Positions 6,125 to 15,400 of a stretch of DNA of 35,495 nt are shown here, in pieces. The first letter of the stretch is position 1, and each line of letters begins with the position of its first letter. This DNA is from Paraburkholderia sp. CNPSo 3274 (GTDB lineage Bacteria; Pseudomonadota; Gammaproteobacteria; Burkholderiales; Burkholderiaceae), in assembly GCF_024206475.1 (NCBI RefSeq), contig NZ_JAMBPR010000077.1, forward strand, positions 1-35,495, in the 5' to 3' direction. Below the pieces are notes generated by a model. That model was not told where the DNA came from. It worked only from the letters and a program-made list of their open reading frames with translations, and did not search any database. The translations under genes and the position numbers were made by a program.

Positions 6125-7693
6125 ATGTTCAGCATCCGCATGTGTCGCAATAGCGTGGCAGCACTGCTGTGCATGATGTTTGCGATCCCCTCGTTTTCCC
6201 AGTCGTTCATGGTTCAATGCCCGCCGACAACACCGTCCCACCCGACGGCGCTGGCGGCGGGCGCCGGCGAACCGCCGTACACGGGACCGTCCTTCACCGG
6301 CCAGACCTCGGCATCGACGGGTGTCGTCAACGGTGCGATCAAGTGCCAGCAGATTTCGGGCGGCGACGGTTACGCGACGATGGCCAACGGCGTGCAGACC
6401 TATCTGTTCGCTTTCGGACCGCTGTCCGGTCTCGCCGACATCAAGGCGGGCCTGCCCGGCACGCAGTTCGCCTCGGTGTTCAACACCGTCGGCGATCCCA
6501 GAACGGATCCGACTTACAACGGCGCGGTCGGTCTCACGCCCGATCCGGAATCCACGCCGCCTGGTCAACTCACCGGCCATGTCGACCCGCGGCCGATCAT
6601 GGACGTCGGCGTGATGAATGGCAACGAGCCCGCGCCGATGATGGCGATCGACGAGGACGACGAGTTCTTCCTCACGCTCACCAACGTCGGCATGATCATG
6701 CGGCCCGACCTGTTCGAGAAGCATACGGTGCACTTCCACGGCTATCCGAATGCCTCGTCGTTCTACGACGGCGTGCCGGACGCGTCGGTCGCGATCAACA
6801 TCGGCGCGAGCTTCACGTACTACTACCTCGCGCCGGATGCGGGCACCTACTTCTGGCACTGCCACATCACACCGCCGGAGCACCTGCAGATGGGCATGGT
6901 CGGCCAGATCTTCGTGCGGCCGCGTCAGAACCGGGTGCCCGCGGGCCAGTCGCTGTACCAGTCGCTGGTGTTGCAGCAGCAGGATCTGCGCACGCGGTGC
7001 GGCACCGACATTCTGTGCACGACGCCGCTGCCGCCCCAGAACGGCGTGCTGCATGCGAACAACCTGAGCGGGGCGCCCACGCTCTACGCCTACAACGACG
7101 GCGATGGGTCGACCGCCTACGACGTCGAGTATCCGGTGCAGATCCATGGCTTCGACCCGAACTTCCACTTCGTCGGCATGACGTTCAATCCGGAACCGTT
7201 CACCGACATGAAAGACAAGTTTTTCATGCTGAATGGCCGCAGCTATCCCGACACGGTGAATTCGAATCCGCTTTCGACGCCCGCGTCGGACGGCGTGCCG
7301 CGCTTCTCGCAACCGCTCCCATCTCTGATCAATATCCCTGTCGGAGGCAAGGTGCTGCTGCGAATCTCCGATCTCGACGTCACCGAATATCAGACGCTCG
7401 CCTCGCTCGGCATCCCGATGCACGTGGTCGCCGTCAATGCGCGGCTGCTGCGCGACATGGCCGGCAACGACATGACCTACTACACGAACTCGATCACGCT
7501 CGGCGGCGGGGAGTCGCTCGATCTGATCCTCGACGCCAGCGACACGACGAAGTATCAGTCAGGGCAGGTCTTCTACCTGTACACGCCGAATCTGGATCAT
7601 CTGGCGAACGACCAGGAAAACTTCGGAGGCCTGATGACCGAGGTGCACATCTGCAGGTCGGTGGACCCCAGGACGAAGGTCTGCGCGCTATGA
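6125..7693 (+). CDS. Exported multicopper oxidase-like protein carrying a type 1 copper motif
   Basis: A 522-residue protein with an N-terminal signal peptide (cleavage near residue 25, PSFSQS). The first cupredoxin domain holds HFHG at 203-206 and, at 245-258, WHCHITPP then EHLQMGM. This gives the HCH pair, the type 1 copper Cys246, a downstream His253 and axial Met256/258, so blue-copper and trinuclear ligands lie in one domain. The second half has cupredoxin-like segments (VQIHGFDPNFHF; IPMHVVAVN; a final DHLANDQENFGGLM) without a second HCH. GGAGG precedes ATG 6125. It begins a forward train with a second oxidase-like protein and a giant cupredoxin-containing protein. It is likely a periplasmic or secreted electron-transfer oxidase. 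The HPxHxHG motif of full oxidases is missing here but present in the next gene. The substrate is unknown. Confidence 0.8.
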   Translation: MFSIRMCRNSVAALLCMMFAIPSFSQSFMVQCPPTTPSHPTALAAGAGEPPYTGPSFTGQTSASTGVVNGAIKCQQISGGDGYATMANGVQTYLFAFGPLSGLADIKAGLPGTQFASVFNTVGDPRTDPTYNGAVGLTPDPESTPPGQLTGHVDPRPIMDVGVMNGNEPAPMMAIDEDDEFFLTLTNVGMIMRPDLFEKHTVHFHGYPNASSFYDGVPDASVAINIGASFTYYYLAPDAGTYFWHCHITPPEHLQMGMVGQIFVRPRQNRVPAGQSLYQSLVLQQQDLRTRCGTDILCTTPLPPQNGVLHANNLSGAPTLYAYNDGDGSTAYDVEYPVQIHGFDPNFHFVGMTFNPEPFTDMKDKFFMLNGRSYPDTVNSNPLSTPASDGVPRFSQPLPSLINIPVGGKVLLRISDLDVTEYQTLASLGIPMHVVAVNARLLRDMAGNDMTYYTNSITLGGGESLDLILDASDTTKYQSGQVFYLYTPNLDHLANDQENFGGLMTEVHICRSVDPRTKVCAL

Positions 7694-7722
7694 AACGCCG
7701 CTTGCACGCGATAAAAACGGTT

Positions 7723-7740
7723 CACGGCTGGCCTGCCGTG
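7723..7740 (+). other. Small hairpin between the two oxidase genes
   Basis: CACGGC, loop TGGCCT, GCCGTG: a perfect 6-bp stem in the 84-base gap between the two oxidase-like genes. A competing pair (CTGGCC with GGCCAG a few bases on) is also possible. There is no T-run, so it is not a standard terminator. It could tune messenger stability between the two genes or be chance in GC-rich DNA. Confidence 0.3.
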
Positions 7741-7777
7741 GACTCGGCCAGGAAGTCCTGCACTTAGGAGAAGAGCC

Positions 7778-9394
7778 GTGGGACACATCACTTACCGCAT
7801 AGGGATCGCGACCCTCGCGCGCCTCGGACGGCTTGCACGGTTCGGCGTGGCGGCGCTCGCGGCGCTCTTCTACATGCAGGTGCATGCGGCCGCGCCTGGC
7901 ATCACGGGCACGCATTTCGATCTGCGCGCCGAGGCGAGTCGCATCAGCCAGCCCGACGGCAATAGCGTTTATTCATGGGGCTACGGCTGCAACACCGCGC
8001 CGGCCGGATTTTCGCCGCCCAACATTGCCGGTGCGAATTGCCCGACCATGCAGATTCCCGGCCCGACGCTGATCGTCAACCAGGGCGACATCGTCACGGT
8101 GACACTCACCAACAATCTGCCGGCGGCGGCGGGCAATACGTCGATTCTCTTTCCCGGGTTCGATGTCTGCATGGGCACCATCGATCCGACGACGAAACTC
8201 TGCTCCGGCGCGCCAACGGGCGTGCAGGGGCTGCTCACGCGCGAGGCGTCCCATACCGTCACGGTCACCTACAGCTTCATTGCCGCCACGCCCGGGACGC
8301 ACGCCTACTACAGCGGCACGCAGGGCGATCTGCAGATCGAGATGGGGATGTTTGGCGCGGTCATCGTATTGCCGACGTCGTCGCCCGGTACGGTCGCCGT
8401 GCCGACCGGCTGTAACCCGATCGGCGGAACACGCAAGCTGCTGGACGGCCAGCCCGACTTCCGCAACGCCGCCGCGGCCTACAATCACAGCGCAGCGTGC
8501 TACGACCGCGAATATCTCTTCCAGTTTTCCGAAATGGATCCGCGCATTCATGCCCAGGCGGAGCAGCAGGCCAGCAACGCGTGCACGAATCCGACCGGCT
8601 GCATGACGGTTGAGACGGAGCCCTATCACCCGGCGTACTTCATGGTGAACGGACGCTCGATGCCGGACGACATGGACCCGAACTACGCGGCGCAATATCC
8701 GAATCAGCCATACAACGGCAACCCGCACATGCACCCCGGCGAGATGGTGCTGCTGCGGATCATCGGCACGGGCCGCTGGCAGCATCCGTTCCACGAGCAC
8801 GGCAATCACGTGCGCGTGCTCGCGCGCGACGGCAACATGCTGCTCGCAAAGACGGACGCGACCAAGGTAGCCGGCCCGCTGCTGTTCACGACCACGACGA
8901 CACCGGGCCTTGCGATGGACGGGATCTTCTACTGGACGGGCAGGGGGCTGAACTGGGACGTGTACGGGCACTACCCCGGCGACGGCAGCGTTTGTATCCC
9001 GGATGCAAACGGCTACTACACGCAGGATCCGACCGCACCGAACTACTACGAGTGGTGCGCGGATCACAACAAGGCGCTCGAAACGCATCCGTTCGGCAAG
9101 GTGGGGAGCGGCGGGCCCGTGACGTTGCCCGACTCGCACGTGCTGACCAACGGCTTCTGGTACGGCGGCAGCCCTTATCTCGGTCCCGATGCGACCATAC
9201 GCGCGACCTCGCCTACGGGCACGACGCCGCCAAGCGGCACATCGGTGAATCCGCCGCAAACGGAAGCCGGCTTTGCATTCATGTGGCACTCGCACAACGA
9301 GCGCGAGATCACCACGAACAACATCTTCCCTGGCGGAATGATGATGATGATGCTCGTTGATCCGCAAGCGTTCCTGATCGACGAATCGAACTAG
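7778..9394 (+). CDS. Exported multicopper oxidase-like protein with trinuclear-type His motifs but no type 1 Cys
   Basis: A 538-residue protein from GTG 7778 (TAGGAG seven bases upstream), with a signal peptide ending near VHA (about residue 34). The N-terminal cupredoxin domain has WGYGC and GTHAYYSGTQGDLQIEMGM, where the usual HxH ligands are lost. The C-terminal domain has HMHPG (317-321), HPFHEHGNH (336-344) and MWHSHNERE (503-510) followed by PGGMMMM. HPFHEHG and HSH occupy the places of the HPxHxHG and HCH motifs of multicopper oxidases, but the type 1 Cys is Ser505 and the following His is replaced. It therefore may supply trinuclear-cluster ligands without its own blue-copper site, complementing the preceding protein. 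Its N-terminal domain is related to that of the next, giant protein. Confidence 0.8.
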   Translation: MGHITYRIGIATLARLGRLARFGVAALAALFYMQVHAAAPGITGTHFDLRAEASRISQPDGNSVYSWGYGCNTAPAGFSPPNIAGANCPTMQIPGPTLIVNQGDIVTVTLTNNLPAAAGNTSILFPGFDVCMGTIDPTTKLCSGAPTGVQGLLTREASHTVTVTYSFIAATPGTHAYYSGTQGDLQIEMGMFGAVIVLPTSSPGTVAVPTGCNPIGGTRKLLDGQPDFRNAAAAYNHSAACYDREYLFQFSEMDPRIHAQAEQQASNACTNPTGCMTVETEPYHPAYFMVNGRSMPDDMDPNYAAQYPNQPYNGNPHMHPGEMVLLRIIGTGRWQHPFHEHGNHVRVLARDGNMLLAKTDATKVAGPLLFTTTTTPGLAMDGIFYWTGRGLNWDVYGHYPGDGSVCIPDANGYYTQDPTAPNYYEWCADHNKALETHPFGKVGSGGPVTLPDSHVLTNGFWYGGSPYLGPDATIRATSPTGTTPPSGTSVNPPQTEAGFAFMWHSHNEREITTNNIFPGGMMMMMLVDPQAFLIDESN

Positions 9395-9411
9395 AGGCGG
9401 GGAGAACGGCG

Positions 9412-12400
9412 ATGAGATCCACCACACTCAAAACAAATCTGTTAGGTATGCTTAAGGCGTCGATTGCGGCTTCCATATTGCTGAGCGCAAGCGGGATGGC
9501 ATTCGCCCAGGCGTCCGTCACTCTGACTGCGAAGGCCACCACTGCCGTGATGTCCGACGGGCAGGCCGTGCCGATGTGGGGTTACAGCTGCACCGCGGCC
9601 GGTGCGCCTGCCACGTGTACGGCTGCGAACCCCGGGGCTGGAGCGAACTGGTCGCCTGTCGTCATCACGGTGCCGCCAGGGCCGCTCACGATCAATCTCA
9701 ACAACAGCCTGCCGGGCTCCGTGCCGACCTCGCTCGTGATCGTCGGGCAGCTGGGCGGCGGTCTGGGCACGACGGCAACGAGCATGCCGAGCCCGACGCA
9801 CCCCACCCAGACCGCGACCACATGGCCGACCGCCGCGCCTGCGCCCGGCGGCGCGACTTTTACGCCGCCGACGCAAGCGCCCCGCGTGCAGTCGTTCGCG
9901 ACCGAAGTGGCGCACGGGAGCACCACAGCGCTCACGTGGAGCAACCTCAACCCCGGCACCTACCTGATCGAGTCGGGCACGCATCCGTCGATCCAGGGGC
10001 CGATGGGGCTTTATGGCGTACTGGTGGTGAGAACGGCGGCCAACGGCACGACGCCCGCGCAGGCGTATCCGGGTATCAGCTACGACACCGACGTGCCGCT
10101 CGTGCTGAGCGAAATCGATCCGGTGCAGAACACCGCGGTCGCCGCCGCGGTCGCGACCCCGGGCTTTAGCGAAACCATGGCCTGGTCCGGGCAGCCGGGC
10201 GGCTGCGGCGACTCGAAGTCGACCGCGTTCGGCACCTGCTATCCGCCCACAGTGAACTACGATCCGCGCTACTACCTGATCAACGGTGTCTCGTTCGACC
10301 GCACCAATCCGGGCGCTTCCACGTTTGCCGCGACGAGCGCCGCGACCACCGGGCCGGTGATGCTTCGCTTCGTCAACGCGGGTCTGCGCATGCACGTGCC
10401 GGCCGTGGTCGGCGCGCAAACGGGCACCACCCCGGTCTCCGGCTTCGCGTTGATCGCCGAGGACGGCAATGTACTGCCGGGCAATCCGCGGATTCAGTCG
10501 GAAGTGTTCATGGCGGCCGGCAAGACCTACGACGCGCTGGTCAACATGCCAGCGGCAACCGCTTCCGCGCTGCCGGTGTTCGACCGCGAACTGAGCTTGT
10601 CGACGAACAACGCACGTGACGGCGGCATGCAGGGTTACATCAGCGTGAACAACTCTACCGCGGCGTCCGCTGCCGCGGTGGCGAACGCTTCGGTCACCGG
10701 TTCCACGTATTTCTTCGTGCCCGGCAAGACGCTGACCGTGGCCGACCCGGCGAGAGGCGTAGCGGCGAAGGACGCCAACGTCTACGGCGTGCAGGTGAAG
10801 ACGCCACCGACTGGCGGCTCCCTCACGCTGAACCCGGACGGCACGTTCGTGTACACACCGAATCAAGGCACGACGGCTGACAGCTTTGTGTACCAGGCAA
10901 ACGGCAATCCGAACGCCGCGGCGACGGTGACGCTCACTGCGTGCACGACGGGCAACGGGTGTCAGTCCGGACCGCCCACGGCCGGCAATGCCGCCTATAC
11001 GAGCAACATCGCCTCGCGGCTGCAGATCTCCGAGCCCGGTGTGCTCACGTATGCCAGCGATCCGAATGGACTGCAGCTTACCGCGACGCTGGTCGGCACC
11101 CCGACGGGCGGTTCGGTCACGCTGAATCCGGATGGCTCGTTCACGGCGAGCCCGGCGACAGCGCCTGCGGGCAGCGCGGCGTCCGCCAACGTGACGTTCC
11201 AGTATCAGGCGGTGAATGCGCAGAATACGGCGAGCAACACGGCGACCGTGACGGTGACGTTCAAGGGCGGCAGCGGACTCGTCGTCAACGTGCTGGATGC
11301 GCCCAGCACGCAGCCAGGCAAAACGCCGGTGAAGATCAGCGACTACCGCTGGATTATCGAGGAAGACCGTACCTTCCAGATCGATCCGGCCTGCCAGGTG
11401 AACTCGCCCACGCGTCCAGCGACGTGTCCGCCGCTGCCGGTGCCGAGCCTCGGCGCGAATTTCCACACGAGCTACATGCCGGTGGTGGCGGCGGGCTGTG
11501 TCGGCGTCGCCGCGTGTGAAGCGGGGCAGACGGTCTACGATCCGGCGAGCCAGACTCATAAGCCGGCCGTGTGCGACGTCGGCAACGGCGTGTGCCGGAC
11601 CACGGCGGCGCAGCAGGTGCCGGTGGATCCGTCGCAGGTGGCGCTCGATCCGAAGAAGCGCTATTACATTTCGATCCTGCCGGGCAACGCGTACAACTCG
11701 TTCACGAACGGCGGTGGCGTTCCGCAGCCGGTCGATCCGACCAACCCCTCAGGTGCGCAGCGTCAGTTCGACATTTCCAAAGACTGTCCGACCGTCGCGA
11801 ACTTCGCGCCGGGCACGGGCAAGTGCGGCAACGGCATGGGCGGCGCGCCGCTCGCCCCCGGACAGACCTCGGTCAACGTGTTGCTGGAGGAGTCGCCGTT
11901 CCCGACAGCAAAGGTTTCCGTGTTCGTGTTCGAAGACGATGCGCCGCTGAACGGCGAAGTGGACGTGAGCGGGGGCACCGACACCTTCGGCTCGGCCCGC
12001 GAGCCGGGGCTCGGCGGCTTTGAGATCAAGCTGTGGGACGACGCGGGCGGCAGCGGCCAGCCGACCGGACAGATGACCTACGACATGTTCAACATGCCGC
12101 TGTCCAATTCGCTGCAAGGCACGATCGATCCGGTCAGTGGTCTCAATGCGTGCCCGATTTCGACATCGACCGACGGCCTCGTCGGCATGATCCCGACTTG
12201 CCCGAAATACGAGTCGGACGGCAAGACGCTCTCGCCGCTCGTCGGCCAGGCCATCGTCGCCAACCTGATGCCGGGCAGGTACGGCATTATCGCGACGCCC
12301 GCGGCTGACCGCATCGCACGAGGCGAGGAGTGGCTGCAGACGAACACCCTGGACGGAGAGAAGGCCCACGACTCGTTCATCAAGATCGGCGGCCCGGCTT

Positions 12401-15400
12401 ACTTCCAGGAATTCGGCCCGGCGGGCTTCCACGTGTCGATCGGGTTTGCGAATCCGAAGATCATCAACGCGCGGCTGCCATTGCTGTGCGCCACCTCGAG
12501 CTGCAACAACGGACTCAAGGGCCGGGTGACGAACCTGCACTACAGCCGTCCGCCTGACGAGCACCTCTATGGCAGCCAGTCGCGCAAGCCGTTGAGCTTC
12601 ACGCAATGCTACGTGAGCGTCGGCGATCCGGACGGCGAAGACTACGCGCTCACCAAGTGCAACGCGGACGGCACGTTCAGCTTCACGGGCCTGCCTGCCG
12701 GCATTACCCGCATCACGGTGTTCGACCAGTGGAACGACCAGATCGTCGACGGGCTCGCGTCGGCCGTGACGCTCGGAGGCGGTGTGGTGACAGACGCCGG
12801 CGATATCGCGGTGCTTCAGTGGCAGACGAATCTCTATACGCGAACGTTCCTCGACACGAACGGCAACGGCGTGGGGGATTCGAGCAAGCCAGGTCTCGCG
12901 CTATTGTCGACCAACATTCGCTTCCGTGACGGCAGCTATTCGGATTTCAATGTCACGGACGGGAACGGCTATGCGTCGTTCAACGAAGAGTTCCCGCTGT
13001 TCAACTGGTACGTAGTCGATACCGACCAGACTCGCTTCAAGCAGACGGGCGTGCACGTCGTCTATGACGCGGGCGGTCCGCCCGACGGCACGCCGGGCGG
13101 CGGGACGTCGACCATTGCCGCGAACTTCGCCAACACGAAGGAAGCGATCCATCTGCCCACGAACCTGCGGGTGCCGGGCGCGGCGTACTGCAACGACGCG
13201 GACTGCAACGACCGCTCGGGCTCGAATCCATCGACCGGCCGGGTCGATCCGCCGTGGGTGACCACGATGGGCTGGCAAGGCTTCTCGGGTCAGAGCTCGT
13301 TCATCGAGTTCGGCAAGACGCAGTACGCGGCGAACGAGAATGGCGGCATCCACGGCGAAGTCGTCTATGCCTCCACGCGCCCGTTCGACGATCCCACGTT
13401 GCTGATTCACACGAAGTGGACGCCCGACGTGCCGAACGTCACGGTGAACCTGTACCAGGAAGGCACCGCGGCTGACGGCTCCACGAGCCTGAAGCTCGTC
13501 GACACGACGAAGACCGCGAGCTGGGACGACTGGTCCCAGGGCTTCCGTTCGGACGGCGTGCCGAACATGAACTGTCCGGGCCAGAGCACCAGCGATCCGT
13601 ACTTCTTCACGCTGCAGAACACCAAAAACTGGCTCGACCCGCAGCAGCGTGCGCTGCCCAACAATTCGCAGTTCAAGTGCTATGACGGCATGCACGTGTT
13701 CAACCAGGTGCAGCCCGCGCCGTTCGACGGGATGTACCAGTTCCCGAGCGTGGCGGGCCGCGATCCGCATAGCGGCCTGCCGACCGGCACCAATTGCACG
13801 ATCTGCCAGGCGAATCCCACGAAGGACGGCACGCAGATGCTGCCACCCGGCAAGTACGTGGTCGAGATCATCGTGCCGCCGGGCTACGAACTGGTGAAGG
13901 AGGAGGACAAGAACATCCTGATCGGCGACAACTACATTGCGCCGGTCACGCAGCAGTTCGGCGGCATCGGCGACATCTACATCCTGCCCGACCAGGCCGC
14001 GATGAACTCCACTTACAACCGGAACAACGCGCAGAACATGACCTCGAATCTCGGATCGACCCCGCACGCCGAAGGCGACACCGGCTCCGTCGAACGCTTC
14101 TGGCCGTGTGTTGGCGAACTGCGGATCGTGCCGGACTACATCAGCCTGTTCCCGGGTTCGCAGGAAGTCTCGCCGTTCGCGGGGGCTTCGAGGAATCTGT
14201 GCGACCGCAAGGAGGTGGAGCTCACCGACCAGAGCGCGGTGCTGGCGAAGTTCTGGATCTTTAGCTCGACGCACGTTGCCGCGCACTACACCGGCTTCAT
14301 GCTGGACGACTTCTCGTCAGAGTTCGACCCGTATTCGCCGCAGTTCGGCGAGAAGTTCGCAGTGCCAAACGTGCCGGTGTCGTTCAAGGACTTCGCGGGC
14401 AACGAAATTTCGCGCACCTATTCGGACCAGTGGGGCATCTTCAACGGGCTGACCTATTCGACCTGGCAAGTGAATCCGCCGAATCCGACGGGCTATGCGC
14501 CGACGATGATGGTTGCCTGCATGAATGACCCGTACATGCCCGACCCGGCGCACTCGGGCCAAACCATCAAGGACCCGCTCTTCAACCCGGCATACAGCCA
14601 GTTCTGCTACGAGATTCCGTTCATGCCCGGACAGACGCAGTATATGGATACGCCGGTGGTGCCCGTCTCGGCCTTCGCGGATGCGTATAACCAGGTCGAC
14701 TGCGCCTATCCGGACGGCACGCCGGGCATTGCCTCCGTGACCGGCGACGCGATTGCCGGCAACACATCCGCAGGCAGCAACGGCGGCGCGGGCCCGTGGG
14801 TCAGTGGACCCTTGAAGACGCTGACGATCACGTCGGTCGGCACGCAACAGGTGCCGAACCACGCGTACACGGGTCCGAGTGCCACCGCCGCGCCGTTCAA
14901 CCAGAAGTTCATCACGCGCAACTACGGTTTCGGACAGCAACGCGGTGTCGTGACGATCGCGGGCATCCCTGCGCTGGTGACGGCGTGGAGCGACGCGAAG
15001 ATCACGGTGGTCGTGCCGCCTCTGTTCGGCGCCGATGCGGCCTGCACGATGCAGCAGCGCGGGGTGGCGACGCCGACCCAGTGCGGCCAGCTCGTCGTCA
15101 CCGCAGCCAGCGGCAAGCGCTCGATCGACGCGGTCACCGTTACCGTCGGCGGCAAGGCGCCCACCTACGTGGGTGGCGAGAACACGGCGGGCAATGCGAT
15201 CCAGACGGCGATCGACCATGCGACCGCGGGCGACATGATCGTCGTCGGTCCGGGCACCTACAAGGAGATGCTGCTCATGTGGAAGCCGGTGCGTCTGCAG
15301 GGCGTGGGTGCCACGTCCGTAACGGTCGATGCCAACCCGCATCCGTCGGGCAAGCTCGACCCGTGGCGCAGGCAGGTAGGGTGCCTGTTCGGCGATGCGC

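Noticed and set aside
9442..11559. Long minus-strand open frame opposite the giant gene
   Set aside because: Arg/Ala/His-rich composition without motifs; an antisense shadow of a well-supported coding frame.
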